A stretch of DNA of 64,000 bases from Corbicula japonica (Eukaryota; Mollusca; Bivalvia; Venerida; Cyrenidae): contig JAZAYU010000005.1 in the NCBI GenBank assembly GCA_038501625.1, positions 2,728,001 to 2,792,000 on the forward strand, written 5' to 3'. Shown one piece after another: positions 12,908 to 24,938 of the stretch. Below the pieces are notes generated by a model. It was not told the DNA's origin, searched no databases, and was given only the letters and a program-made list of their open reading frames with translations. The position numbers were made by a program, and so were the translations under genes. How positions within the stretch are numbered: position 1 is the first letter of the stretch; each line of letters begins with the position of its first letter.

Positions 12908-15600
12908 GGCAGGTTTCCCTGTGTGTGACACTCCGGTGAATGGTGTTAGGTTTTCCTGTGTGTGACTCTCTCCTGAATTGTGTTAGGTTTTCCTGTGTGT
13001 GACGCTCTGCTGAATGGTGTTAGGTTTCCTGTGTGTGACTCTCCTGAATGTAGTTAGGTTTCCTGTGTGTGACTCTCCTGAATGGTGTTAGGTTTCCTGT
13101 GTGTGACTCTCCTGAATGGAGTTAGGTTTCCTGTGTGTGACTCTCCTGAATGGTGTTAGGTTTCCTGTGTGTGACGCTCCGCTGAATGGTGTTAGGTTTC
13201 CTGTGTGTGACTCTGCTGAATGGTGTTAGGTTTCCTGTGTGTGACTCTCCTGAATGGTGTTAGGTTTCCCTGTGTGTGACTCTCCTGAATTGTGTTAGGT
13301 TTCCTGTGTGTGACTCTCCTGAATGATGTTAGATTTCCTGTGTGTGACTCTCCTGAATGGTGTTAGGTTTCCTGTGTGTGACTCTCCTGAATGGTGTTAG
13401 GTTTCCTGTGTGTGACTCTCCTGAATGGTGTTAGGTTTCCTGTGTGTGACTCTCTGCTGAATTGTGTTAGGTTCCTGTGTGTGACACTCCGCTGAATGGT
13501 GTTAGGTTTCCTGTGTGTGACTCTCCTGAATGGTGTTAGGTTTCCTGTGTGTGACTCTCCTGAATGGTGTTAGGTTTCCTGTGTGTGACTCTCCTGAATG
13601 GTGTTAGGTTTCCCTGTGTGTGACTCTCCTGAATTGTGTTAGGTTTCCTGTGTGTGACTCTCCTGAATGATGTTAGGTTTCCTGTGTGTGACTCTCCTGA
13701 ATGGTGTTAGGTTTCCTGTGTGTGACTCTCCTGAATGGTGTTAGGTTTCCTGTGTGTGACTCTCTCCTGAATTGTGTTAGGTTTCCTGTGTGTGACGCTC
13801 CGCTGAATGGTTTTAGGTTTCCTGTGTGTGACTCTGCTGAATGGTGTTAGGTTTCCTGTGTGTGACTCTCCTGAATGGTGTTAGGTTTCCCTGTGTGTGA
13901 CTCTCCTGAATTGTGTTAGGTTTCCTGTGTGTGACTCTCCTGAATGATGTTAGGTTTCCTGTGTGTGACTCTCCTGAATGGTGTTAGGTTTCCTGTGTGT
14001 GACTCTCCTGAATGGTGTTAGGTTTCCTGTGTGTGACTCTCCTGAATGGTGTTAGGTTTCCTGTGTGTGACTCTCCTGAATGGTGTTAGGTTTCCTGTGT
14101 GTGACTCTCTGCTGAATTGTGTTAGGTTCCCTGTGTGTGACACTCCGCTGAATGGTGTTAGGTTTCCTTTGTGTGACTCTCTGCTGAATGGTGTTAGGTT
14201 TCCTGTGTGTGACTCTCCTGAATGGTGTTAGGTTTTCCTGTGTGTGACGCTCTGCTGAATGGTGTTAGGTTTCCTGTGTGTGACTCTCTGCTGAATTGTG
14301 TTAGGTTTCCTGTGTGTGACTCTCCTGAATGGTGTTAGGTTTTCCTGTGTGTGACGCTCTGCTGAATGGTGTTAGGTTTCCTGTGTGTGACTCTCTGCTG
14401 AATTGTGTTAGGTTTTCCTGTGTGTGACTCTCCTGAATGGTGTTAGGTTTTCCTGTGTGTGACTCTCCTGAATGGTGTTAGGTTTTCCTGTGTGTGACTC
14501 TCCTGAATGGTGTTAGGTTTCCTGTGAGTGACTCTCCTGAATGGTGTTAGGTTTCCTGTGTGTGACTCTCTGCTGAATGGTGTTAGGTTTCCTGTGTGTG
14601 ACTCTCCTGAATGGTGTTAGGTTTCCCTGTGTGTGACTCTCCTGAATGGTGTTAGGTTTCCTGTGTGTGACTCTCCTGAATGGTGTTATGTTTTCCTGTG
14701 TGTGACGCTCTGCTGAATGGTGTTAGGTTTTCCTGTGTGTGACTCTCTGCTGAATGGTCTTAGGTTTCCTGTGTGTGACTCTCTGCTGAATGGTGTTATG
14801 TTTCCTGTGTGTGACTCTCCTGAATGGGTTTGGTTTCCTGTGTGTTACGCTCTGCTGAGTGGTATTAGGTTTCCCTGTGTGTGACTCTCTGTTGAAATGT
14901 GTTAGGTTTTCCTGTGTGTGACTCTCTGCTGAATTGTGTTAGGTTTTCCTGTGTGTGACGCTCTGCTGAATGGTGTTAGGTTTCCCTGTGTGTGACTCTG
15001 TGTTGAATTGTGTTAGGTTTTCCTGTTTGTGACTCTCTGCTGAATGGTCTTAGGTTTCCTGTGTGTGACTCTCTGCTGAATGGTTTTAGGTTTCCTGTGT
15101 GTGACGCTCTGCTGAATTGTGTTAGGTTTTCTGTGTGTGACTCTCTGCTGAATGGGGTTGGGTTGTCTGTGTGTGACGCTCTGCTGAATGGTGTTAGGTT
15201 TCCTGTGTGTGACTCTCTTCTGAATTGTGTTCGGTTGTCTGTGTGTGACGCTCTGCTGAATTGTGTTAGGTTTTCCTGTGTGGGACTCTCTGCTGAATGG
15301 TGTTAGGTTTCCTGTGTGTGACTCTCTGCTGAATGGTGTTAGGTTTTCCTTTGTGTGACTATCTGCTGAATGGTGTTAGGTTTCACTGTGTGTTACTCTC
15401 TGTAAAATGCTGTTAGGTTTCCGTCTGTGACTCTTTGCTGAATGGTGTTAGGTTTCCCTGTGTGTGACTCTTTGTTGAATGGTGTTAGGTTTCACTGTGT
15501 GTGATTCTCTGCAAAATGGTGTTATGTTTCCTGTGCGTTACTCTCTGCATAATGTGTTAGGTTTCCTGTGTACGACTCTCTGCTGAATGGTGTTAAGTGT
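12908..15600. repeat. 34-37-bp satellite, ~2.7 kb
   Basis: About 75 copies of 'gaatggtgttaggtttcctg' + 'tgtgtgactctcct'. Units are 34 bp in the left half and mostly 36-37 bp ('gacgctctgct' or 'gactctctgct' ends) in the right half. Marker variants recur: 'gacgctccgctgaatgg' at 13173 and 13794 (621 bp apart) and 'gacactccgctgaatgg' at 13483 and 14139 (656 bp apart). This indicates higher-order duplication of about 18-19 units. The right edge (15370-15600) is more diverged. Open frames here (e.g. 15010-15306) are shadows. Confidence 0.95.
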
Positions 15601-16045
15601 TTCGAGACGGGTGGGAGACACTTTCCAGCTGCTTGGGACATTAGGGACACATAAAATATTAGCATGAAAAGGGTTTTATTTGAAAAGTCATTACATGAAA
15701 TATTTTGCTGGTTTTCAAATGTAAATATTTACACTTCAACTTCATCCTCTTCGATGAAGTCTTATTCATCTAACGAATCATAATTTCTGATGGTAAACAG
15801 TGTGACGTATTACTTTAAAAGGCGTGGCTACAGTAGAACCGTTCACAATTTATTGGACGTTGCACGATGTTTTGACGTGTGACGTCGCCGTGCACGCACG
15901 TTTTGGCACGAGTTGCTGCGAAAAAGCGTGCCGTCATTCACTTTGTCGTCAACGTAGCTGTTCCAACAGCCATTCGAAAAAGCCGTAATATCACGAATTC
16001 TTCTAGTTATTTCTGTATTAATGTGATTATTTATGAGTGTAAATA

Positions 16046-16208
16046 TAAGGATTGAATCGATAGTTGATGGTTTCCATTTGGGTATGAAAAACAGTTGGAT
16101 TGTTTAAAGTACGCGTGAAGCCCTTCGGGCTAGGGTTTCACACACTTTAAACAACCCAACTGTTTTCCATACCCAAATGGAAACCATCAACTATCGATTC
16201 AATCCTTA
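16046..16208. repeat. Long hairpin / foldback element
   Basis: Arms 16046-16109 and 16144-16208 are inverted copies with few mismatches ('ggattgaatcgatagttgat' pairs with 'atcaactatcgattcaatcc'). The ~34-nt centre contains a small nested hairpin ('agcccttcgggct'). Size and structure fit a foldback MITE. There is no coding capacity. Confidence 0.85.
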
Positions 16209-16724
16209 AATAAATAAGGCAAAATTTGCATTGGAAAATCAGGACTTTAAATGCCTGTATAAATCACGAATGATTGGTTCTGTAGAACATTTGGCTGTGA
16301 TTTGCATAAAGCTAGACCCCATTTTTTTTATTTTCTGTCAATGTAAACTTGCACGCGTCCCCAGACTCTTGGGGCAGCCTCGGAAACTGTCCCCTGTGCC
16401 CGAATAAATGGAGACTGGATACTTATAAGATTGCAGCCAGGTCGAAAACAATAGCTAAACTCTTGGCTTAGCTATCGCAAGAGCACTGCCATGGAAATGG
16501 TAACAATCTAATTTTGAATCTGATTTTATTTCGTTACGTTAAGTGGGAAATGAAGTACACATGTGCTTAATTAACACGAAATTACAAAACAATAATAAAA
16601 ACAAACCTAAAGATTTAATGTGGTTATCTTTCTTGAGGGCATGCTGTGTGAAGTTGTTTTTATCGAGAAACGAACAGTAAAAAATCAGACAAATAAACAT
16701 GATTTGGTTTAGGTGGAATGCAAA

Positions 16725-16845
16725 TGTTTTGTCTGTCTGTCTGTTTGCCTGCATGTCTGTCTGCCTGCCAGCCCTGCATGTCTGCCTCTTTCCTGCATCT
16801 CTATCTAACTGTCCGTCCGTCTGTCTATATGTCTGGCGGTCCGTA
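16725..16845. repeat. Imperfect tetranucleotide tract (TGTC/TGCC/CCGT)
   Basis: Interrupted runs of 'gtctgtctgtctg', 'gcctgcctgcc' and 'gtccgtccgtctgtc'. Three long frames crossing it are cysteine- or threonine-rich artefacts. Elsewhere between 16209 and 17263 I see nothing. Confidence 0.75.
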
Positions 16846-17263
16846 CTTGCAGATGCAGCATCGGCCATATGTATCGTGGCCCATGAACGACACAATCTTT
16901 TATAATAGCTGTCTAAAAAGGTAATTTGATTTCGAACTTCAAATAAAACTTGTTTAATAAATTTTACATAAATTTTATAAGTTTAAAAACGTATCATTTG
17001 AAGAAAGAAAGGCGGAAAACACCTGTTGTTAAAGTCAGTCTCAAACTGTTATAACTGGCCTTATTGAACGGCAATAACATGATTGCTTATTTTGTAGAAT
17101 TATCCTACAGTCGACATACATCTCGTTACCATATGTCAATGTATCAAAGATGTCTTACAGAAAGAGATGATGTAGTCATTAATGCTTAATGAACACGTTG
17201 GCATACACTCCTAGCGGCGAATCTTCACTTAGTTAAACTTGGTTACTATTTCAATAACAAGTA

Positions 17264-17481
17264 CGGTGGAATCATTTGATATTCCGGGGCCAAATTTTCG
17301 CAGATTTGACGCTAATTACATTTTGGCGCAAACATAAAGTCGCGCATTGATAATTCTCATAGGATAAGATATTTGTGAGGTTAATTATCGCTGGGGTTTG
17401 ATGAAGGGCACACTGCCAAGAGCGAAATACGCGAAAAGAAAAGCTGCCACAGTAGCCAATTACCGATATCATCAAGTACTG
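17264..17481. mobile_element. TA-flanked MITE, 'cgcgaaa' family, diverged copy
   Basis: TA at 17262-17263 and 17482-17483 flank ends 'cggtggaatcatttgatatt' and (reverse complement) 'cagtacttgatgatatc'. The interior contains 'attttcgcagattt', 'atcgctggggtttg' and 'gcgaaatacgcgaaaa', also found in the cleaner copy at 39675-39880. TIRs are short and mismatched. It is probably a mariner/pogo-type non-autonomous element, judged from the TA target. Confidence 0.6.
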
Positions 17482-17780
17482 TAAATGTATTTATTTTCGT
17501 GGGCATGAAATTTCACGGTTTCGATAAAATTACTTTTTGTGGGTTCTGAAAGACGTGTTCCTTTTAACATTTTAAAATAGTTTTACGTGCGGTTAGATAC
17601 AATTCGTCGGAGCCGATCCGGCCCTCAATATCAACGAAAAGTAGTACCCTACGACGATTTATAAATTTGCAGTAGTGTCCTGAAGAAGATGTGTCCCGTG
17701 AGCAAATTTCATTTCACTCCTAGTTTCTGGACTGGTGTCCATTGGTGTTATAGGAATTAACTGCCGTGTCAGCAATCTGG

Positions 17781-17965
17781 TTGATTTTTAATTTATCTTA
17801 GTATTCTGATTGGTTGGAATTTATCTCAGCAATCTGATTGGTTGGAATTTATCTCAGTATTCTGATTGGTTGGAATTTATCTCAGTATTCTGATTGGTTG
17901 AATTTTATCTCAGTAATTTGATAGGTTGGAATTTATGTCAGCAATCTGATTGGTTGGAATCGAAC
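17781..17965. repeat. 28-bp minisatellite with inverted CCAAT
   Basis: Six copies of 'gattggttggaatttatctc' + 'agtattct'. Each unit carries ATTGG, the reverse of CCAAT, but no gene start is nearby, so I read no promoter role into it. Confidence 0.85.
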
Positions 17966-19585
17966 ACATTCTCAGAATAGATCAATGAAAATCGTTATAT
18001 CTTAGTCAGGTTTTCAGGAATGAATTCATAGAAAATGCTGTAGAAAATATCTTGTTAAGGGACATAAAGGATAGCTTAATTACAATAATTTTTGAGAACA
18101 GAGAATTAAATCATTATAAATGTTTAGAACAAAAATAGGCTCGACTGACTGTCTTCGAAAATGAGGTTTGACTTTTATGTCGATCAAATATGTCACTATC
18201 TGACAAAACAGTGCCAAATAATCGAAATAATATAGTGTTATTTCCGGAACTCGTGTACTGGTTGTATGAATAGCAACAGAAATAGAACAATATGTTGTTT
18301 GATATTTCATAAGATTACGCCCCGTTAACGGGAAACACTGTTACTTTGAAGTATTTTTCCGAGCACACTTTAACAGGCAAGCGGAAAATTTAGTAACAGA
18401 GTTGTTGAGATCCTGACATCGGAGACACAGAATTGAAGAAATCGAGCAATTTTTGAAAATTGCTTATAAATGCTGTCATCTTGAATTCCGACTTTTAGAC
18501 AATACCCGGCGGCGCATGCAGCTTGTTGCCTGTCGTAGTGAATAGCAGACAGGGTCTATTGAAAAAGTGAATAAATCAAGTTCAGAATAATATTTCAGTT
18601 ATAATACTAGTAGTTTCCGTTTGTATATATTATATATTTGTGAAGACGAGGAAAAGTCCAGAGTTTCTTAGACTAGAGCTCGCATAGTCTGCCCTGCATC
18701 CATTCTGATATACTATGATTAGGATTTAAACAGCTTTTTATGTACCAGGTGATATATGTTTGGTCCCGTTTGACTTTTGTCTCGATTTTTTCTTGTAAAT
18801 CATTTTTCTCACAATAGCAGCCTATAAATAGCACCTGAATCAGCTGCATGTATCTACATTGATATCAAGGTCAACGGTAAAGCTCTGGAGCACAGCTACA
18901 CCTGATGGCACGTTTATTACGCGTTCAGAATCGTCATGGGAAATGAAGCTTACCGTGAATTAAATTATTTAAAAAAAACATTACTCTGTGAAGTTAAATT
19001 ATTTCTGGCGTACATGATCTTAAGGTCAAGTATCTTACCTGGAACAGTGTAATAGAGATATCAGCTCTTTAACTACACTACTAGTAAGTTATTACCTCAA
19101 GTTTCGACAAGTAAAATACATCATTTATAAATTTCCTTTTGAAACGTATGAATTAAAGTATGTCATGCATCAATTCTTTCGGTTTGGTTTGCAGACTGGA
19201 GTTGTTTCAACAACATTTACCATTACATGAAATAAAAAATTTAGCGGACGTTCTAAGTGAGTTTCATGACTGTGTTACAATGCATGTCTTGTGACCACGG
19301 CGTTTATACGTATTTTGTAAGAAGCTGGTAACTTCTGCAGCAAGCTGACAGCTTTTATAACAGCTAAGGAACTGACAACTTCCTCATACGAATGAAAGAT
19401 GGGCGACGAAACACGAATAAAATTACCACGTTCACATAAAAACCTACAAAGAAAACAATAATAATGCTAAGAGAGGGGCGGGCAACCGGGTATCTTTATT
19501 GTCAGTAACTTTGATATTTTGGTCATGAATCCAGAGGAGCATGATTGAGGCTTATAGAAATCACGGCTTGAAATGTAGGATGTGA
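17966..19585. other. Non-coding stretch
   Basis: No gene, RNA or repeat recognised. The minus ORF 18080-18310 lacks domain or splice support. Confidence 0.45.
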
Positions 19586-19586
19586 A

Positions 19587-19785
19587 CATTGTTTTATTAT
19601 TATATTTCGCAGGGCGTTAAATTTCTCGTATTTCGCGCAACGTACAGTGCGCGAAAACTGTAGAATATATAATTTTATGAGAATAATATAACTGCGCGAG
19701 TGTATGCCCGTGCGAACATTAATTTATGTTCTGCGCGAAATTTGATCCCCGCGAAATCAAATGATAACACAGTAACTGTACAGTA
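19587..19785. mobile_element. MITE, 'cgcgaaa' family, second copy
   Basis: The right end reads in reverse complement 'actgtgttatcatttgattt' + 'cgcgggg'. The left side has the matching 'attgttttattattatattt' + 'cgcaggg'. The interior has several 'gcgcgaaa' words and their inverses. Boundaries are approximate. It belongs with the elements at 17264 and 39675. Confidence 0.55.
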
Positions 19786-19945
19786 AATGTTCTTGGCGCA
19801 AGTCTCCTACTATGGATATTCCAACTGTAATCAAAGTTAAAGGGAGAATGTTAACAACAGTGACTACAGCTTTGAGAAAGCCGTCTCCAATGGTTAGGAA
19901 TAGATGGCCACTATAGCACAACTTTAACTTATAATGTTTACATGC

Positions 19946-19948
<3 letters not shown>

Positions 19949-19995
<47 letters not shown>
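19949..19995. repeat. (GA)n microsatellite
   Basis: About 23 uninterrupted GA units followed by 'agaagaagaagaa'. A further (GTT)n/(GGT)n/(GAT)n compound tract lies at 20111-20150. Confidence 0.93.
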
Positions 19996-19998
<3 letters not shown>

Positions 19999-20263
19999 AG
20001 AAGAATAAGAAAACGACGATAATTCATTCTGATAACAACAACGAAGTTTGTGATGTCGATACAGACGATTTACAGTAACAATATGGATAAGATTATCATG
20101 GTGGATGGTAGTGTTGTTGTTGTTGGTGGTGGTGTTGATGATGATGATGATTTTGATTTACTTTTCTTAGAAAGACAATAACAACGGCTTCAATGGTTTA
20201 TATAGTTGGAATATTCAAAGTATACCTAGAAACATGCTAGCTAATTTCTCAGCAAAGTCTTAC

Positions 20264-20515
20264 CGTGATTCCGGCTCCCGCGCTTAAGTCAACCGATGGT
20301 CGTCTGCTACTTGGCTCTGGTCCCACGGGGCTTCTTAACTCGATCGAGGGGGTTGTAGGTAAGTTTATGGGTAGTTTTAGGTTTCCGAAATCAACAGATG
20401 ATCTGCGTAAAATCTGGCCCGCGTTTGCTGAATAATCTACGGATGCTCGTCTGCTAGTGCAGGAATTACCGACGCCGGCGGTTAGATCCACAGAAAGCCG
20501 GCGGCCGGTATGCAT
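20264..20515 (-). CDS. First-exon candidate with repeated RRxSVD phospho-motifs
   Basis: The minus-strand ATG at 20515 opens 84 codons that end at ACG followed by GTAAGA, a strong donor in phase 0. The exon carries four copies of an arginine-arginine-x-serine-valine-aspartate motif: RRLSVDL, RRASVDY, RRSSVDF and RRPSVDL. Two are followed by SA(N/G)AG. RRxS is the classical basophilic kinase (PKA-type) consensus. An in-frame TGA lies 3 codons upstream of the ATG, supporting a true start. Local GC is higher than in the flanks. I do not recognise the family and find no following exon with confidence. Confidence 0.5.
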
Positions 20516-21289
20516 AGCGAATCACAAACAACTCTGTATTGTTTGTTCACAAGTAATAGAAAAAATGACACTTTGGCATAGGCTTGCGTGAATATTATAT
20601 TTTTACAGGTATCTTTGACAGAAAATATATAAATCCAGCTTTTGCAATCACATATTAGATACTGCCTCTGTAGATTCCAAATTTTTCCGCCTGATTTCTG
20701 TGGTTAACGAAAGAGGGTAGAAACGTTATCAAAAATTACCGCTATGTAGTTAGCTTAACACGAGAAAATAACTAATTATTAGTTGCAGACGACATGAACA
20801 GACAATACTCATAGCTGAGAAGCGAGGCAAGGCAATTAAACACACATGGGGCAATCATCTGCCTCAATAAGATCTGAGCTCGAACCAAAAAACATTAAAT
20901 ATATTCCTGTAGAACTCCGGATATACTCAGAGATACATCAAAACCCGTCCGATAACATTTTCCCCACAGAAAATGATAAGCACCACTTAGGTTCGATCTT
21001 GATAGAATTTTTCAAAGTGGTGCCAAGTTTCAATGAACGCCGACGTAAACACAAACTTTGATAAGATATTTTTCATGAAAAATAACGCATGCAAATGTTT
21101 TTACAGACTTTACTGACTTAGACAGGATTTTGGTTCAGTTAATATTCAGGATACAAAGTCGAAATGATTATCATACCTGTAACATACTAAAAAGCGACCC
21201 GGCTATAGCACACAGCTTAAAATCGGAGAGTGTACAGTTTGATACTCGGGAAGGTATCAGTTCTTGGTATTTTTAACGCCGAGAACAAT
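20516..21289. other. Non-coding stretch, weak ORF
   Basis: The plus ORF 20846-21061 (71 codons, starting MGQSSASIRSELEP) has an MG start that could be myristoylated, but no homology or splice support. I see nothing else. Confidence 0.4.
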
Positions 21290-21505
21290 GGTTTTCAGTA
21301 GGTAATTATAGTTTTCGCCAATATCCATATTTTATGGTCCGATATCCATAGTTATTGACAATAAGTATGGTTATCAGCCGATACTTAGGGTTTTTACCAA
21401 TAACTATGGTTATCGGGCGATAACCTTAGTTATTGTCAATAACTATGATTATTGGGCCGAAATCTATAGTTATTGGTCGATAACCATGGATATCGGATTA
21501 ATTGT
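21290..21505. repeat. Palindromic repeat, 'ataactatggttat' type
   Basis: Variants of 'ccgatatccatagttattg' and its inverse 'caataactatggttatcggg' alternate about six times with ~30-38-bp spacing, so neighbouring units can pair as hairpins. Confidence 0.7.
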
Positions 21506-21554
21506 GCAAACCGCTTGCAATTAAACATAGCCAGTCGTTATAGAAAAAACTCTT

Positions 21555-21660
21555 TACTGTGTATCTAGCCTTCCGCCAACCAGTCGTCATTGAGAAGTCT
21601 TTACTTTATCTATAGCGCCCCGCTGACCAGTCGTCATTGAGAAGCATTTACTTTATTTAC
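21555..21660. repeat. 47-bp satellite, detached left block
   Basis: About two and a half units of the same 47-bp satellite seen at 22826-24235 ('gccccgctgaccagtcgtca' + 'ttgagaagc'). They are separated from the main array by ~1.17 kb of unrelated DNA that includes a TIR element. Confidence 0.88.
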
Positions 21661-21939
21661 AAGATACAAGATACAAACTTTTATTTATATTCGGTATTGT
21701 ATAAAAAGGTTAAAATTAGCTATGCATAGCTATTGACCGACATAATATTAACAATAAACAATAACAAGCATTTAGTTATTTAGCAGAAACACCTATTAAT
21801 ACACTATTAAGATACTAGTACACTTATTTACAAATTATACATGAAAAAAAATATTGAATAAAACATTTTCAGATTCATATCACACTATATCACTATTGTT
21901 TAATTAAAACTTATTCATGATAAAAAATAACTAAACATA
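21661..21939. other. Unassigned part of the block splitting the satellite
   Basis: AT-rich, beginning 'caagatacaagatacaaac'. No ORF. It lies between the satellite edge and the TIR element and could be an older insertion that later received it. Confidence 0.4.
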
Positions 21940-22804
21940 CAGTAAAAACTCCCTAAACCGGATCCTCTATAATCCGGAATCCTCCCAAAACCGCATAATT
22001 TTTCCGGTCCCGATTTTTTTCCTTCTTATTTTATAGAAAAGAAAACCTCTGAAAACCGGATCCTCCGAATTCCGGAAACCGGCCTTATTTTTACGATTTT
22101 ATTTGCTATTTGCTCTTTAAAAAACCTCTAGAAATCGGAATTTTGATAATGGCCAACGAAAGTGACGAGCTCGGGTTGTCTTGTCAAAGGCTTGTGTATT
22201 GTCAAGCGTGTCAAATATCTGCAAGATAATCCGTTGTTTTCCTTTAGAGGCGCGCATATTATTTAATAGGCGTGAAAATTACAAGGGTTAATAACTGGGA
22301 CATGTAATTATTGTGTAAACAAATACGAGTTGAGAAGGCGATGATTAGGTAATTGTCTGTTTAAATTATTGTTTGAAACACCCGTGACTGTCTTTCTTTT
22401 GTAATTAATGCTGCAATTTCGCAAAATCAGTCGATCAGTCCGCGATCTCACAGAGGGCTGTGAAAAACATGATTTACGATTCCATAACATGTAGTTTGTA
22501 TATATACATGCTCACATATGTATTTAATTATTTAATTGAGTTTGTTGAAAAATATGTTTTTATGAGAAAATAAATTAAAATGTTGGATAATATTAATTTA
22601 GTTATTTTTATTCCCTAAAATATGCCAAATTTTGCCAATCAACCAGCATTCAATTTAGACTAAGAAAAGGCGTTATAACACACTAATTAGAACAATACTT
22701 GTCAAATATGGTGATAAAGGTAAAATCCTCTATAAACCGGAATCCTCTCTAAACCGGACTTTTTCCCCAGTCCCGATGACCACTGGTTTAAGGAGTTTTT
22801 ACTG
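21940..22804. mobile_element. Non-autonomous pogo/mariner-like TIR element (865 bp)
   Basis: The left end CAGTAAAAACTCCCTAAACC and the reverse complement of the right end CAGTAAAAACTCCTTAAACC match at 19 of 20 positions. TA occurs immediately outside both ends (21938-21939 and 22805-22806), as expected for the Tc1/mariner/pogo superfamily. Just inside, 'aaccggatcctct' and 'ccggaatcctc' words recur at both ends (possible transposase-binding iterons). No transposase frame is evident, so it is non-autonomous. Confidence 0.82.
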
Positions 22805-22825
22805 TATATCATATATCAGATTTAT

Positions 22826-24235
22826 TTCTAGCGCCCCGCTGACCAGTCGTCATCGAGAAGCCTTTACTTTATCTCTAGCGCCCCGCTGACCAGTCGTCAT
22901 TGAGAAGCTTTACTTAATCTATAGCGCCCCGCTGACCAGTCGTCATTGAAAAGCTTTACTTTATCTATAGCGCCCGCTGACCAGTCGTCATTACCAAGCC
23001 TTTACTTTATCTATAGCGCCCCGCTGACCAGTCGTCATTGAGAAGCTTTACTTTATCTCTAGCGCCCCGCTGACCAGTCGTTATCGAGAAGCCTTTACTT
23101 TATCTCTAGCGCCCCGCTGACCAGTCGTCATCGAGAAGCCTTTACTTTATCTCTAGCGCTCAGCTGACCAGTCGTCATCGAGAAGCCTTTACTTTATCTC
23201 TAGCGTCCCGCTGACAAGTCGTCATCGAGAAGCCTTTTCTTTATCTCTAGCGCCCGGCTGACCAGATGTCATCGAGAAGCCTTTACTTTATCTATAGCGC
23301 CCCGCTGACCAGTCGTTATAAACAAGCCTTTACTTTATCTCTAGCGCCCCGCTGACCAGTCGTCATTAACAAGCCTTTACTTTATTTATAGCGCCCCGCT
23401 GATTAGTCGTCATTAACAAGCATTTACATTATCTATAGCGCCCCGCTGACCAGTCGTCATTTACAAGCCTTTACATTATCTATAGCGCCCCGCTGACCAG
23501 TCGTCATTAACAAGCCTTTACTTTATCTCTAGCGCCCCGCTGACCAGTCGTTATCGAGAAGCCTTTACCTTATCTCTAGCGCTCCGCTGACCAGTCATCA
23601 TCGAGAAGCCTTTACTTTATCTCTAGCGCCTCGCTGACCAGTCGTCATCGAGAAGCCTTTACTTTATCTATAGCGCCCCGCTGACCAGTCGTCATCGAGA
23701 AGCCTTTACTTTTTCTCTAGCGCCCCGCTGACTAGTCGTCATCGAGAAGCCTTTACATTATCTATAGCGCCACGCTGACCAGATGTCATCGAGAAGCCTT
23801 TACTTTATCTATAGCGCCCCGCTGACCAGTCGTTATTAACAAGCCTTTACTTTATCTATAGCGCCCCGCTGACCAGTCTTCATTAACAAGCCTTTACTTT
23901 ATCTATAGCGCCCCGCTGACCAGTCGTCATAAACAAGCCTTTACTTTATCTATAGCGCCCCGCTGATTAGTCGTCATTAACAAGCATTTACATTATCTAT
24001 AGCGCCCCGCAGACCAGTCGTCATTAACAAGTCTTTGCTTTATCTATAGCGCCCCGCGGACCAGTCGTCATCGAGAAGCATTTACTTTATCTATAGCGCC
24101 CCGCTGACTAGTCGTCATTCACAAGCCTTTACTTTATCTATAGCGCCCCGCTGACCAGTCGTCATTAACAAGCCTTTACTTTATCTATAGCGCCCCGCTG
24201 ACTAGGCGTCATTAACAAGTCTTTAATGTACAGTA
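22826..24235. repeat. 47-bp satellite with 11-12-mer higher-order repeat
   Basis: About 30 copies of 'agcgccccgctgaccagtcg' + 'tcattgagaagcctttactttatctat' (47 bp in total). Two monomer types coexist: 'cgagaagcc...tctctagcg' and 'taacaagcc...tctatagcg'. Rare variants recur at fixed distance: 'gaccagatgtc' at 23260 and 23777 (517 bp, exactly 11 x 47) and 'gattagtcgtc' at 23401 and 23965 (564 bp, 12 x 47). This shows block duplication. Confidence 0.95.
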
Positions 24236-24705
24236 GCTGTCGTGTCCCGCTAATTGGCATCCTTTACGTCGGCTTAAGAAAAGTTTGGTTTTAATATTTT
24301 AATATATGTCATCTGAGAATGAGTTTTGAAAACTCGCACTTATACAAATTCCATACTAATTCATACTGGACTATTTCTTCAAATGCGCGATGTTATTTCT
24401 TCTTGCAAAAGTCAAAGCGAAGGTAAATTAACGTAAAATAGTTCAATTACATGTAGTTATAATATATATGACAGTAAAAGCGTTTTCAAAATCTCAGATT
24501 TGTATGTGTAAGAGTGGAACTGATTCATTGGGCGTTGTTGATTAAAAGCTGTTCCGTTTTTGCTATAATTCACTGGAATTTTGTATTTTTCAGAATAGAA
24601 GAAAATATTCTTCGTATAACTTTTATCAGAAATGATTAGATAAAAATCCAACTTACACATCGGTCAAAGACAGTTATTGCAACAGGAATAGATATGAAGC
24701 CCCTT

Positions 24706-24876
24706 GCAGGGGGTAGGACGTGGCACTGCATCCGAAGATAGTTAAGCGAGGACAATGTTGCCACGCAAATTTAATCCGTTTTATTTAAAAAATGCCCACT
24801 AAACCGGCATTTTTCCCAATGCAGCATTGTCCACGCTTAACTATCTTCGGATGCAGTGCCGCGTCCTACCCCCTGC
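24706..24876. repeat. Foldback element (~60-bp arms)
   Basis: The left arm 'gcagggggtaggacgtggca' + 'ctgcatccgaagatagttaag' is the reverse complement of the right arm, which ends at 24876. The centre is ~50 nt and AT-rich. Typical MITE/foldback; superfamily not identified. Confidence 0.82.
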
Positions 24877-24938
24877 CTTGTCTCCTGGTTGACAGTAAGA
24901 ATAACTCTGACATGTACGTTCAATAACCAGTGGTGGTG

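Noticed and set aside
16539..16924. ORFs rich in Cys, Thr, Asp and Arg
   Set aside because: Produced by the imperfect TGTC/TGCC tetranucleotide tract.
17781..17965. CCAAT-box promoter cluster
   Set aside because: The ATTGG words are part of a minisatellite unit and no gene start lies nearby.
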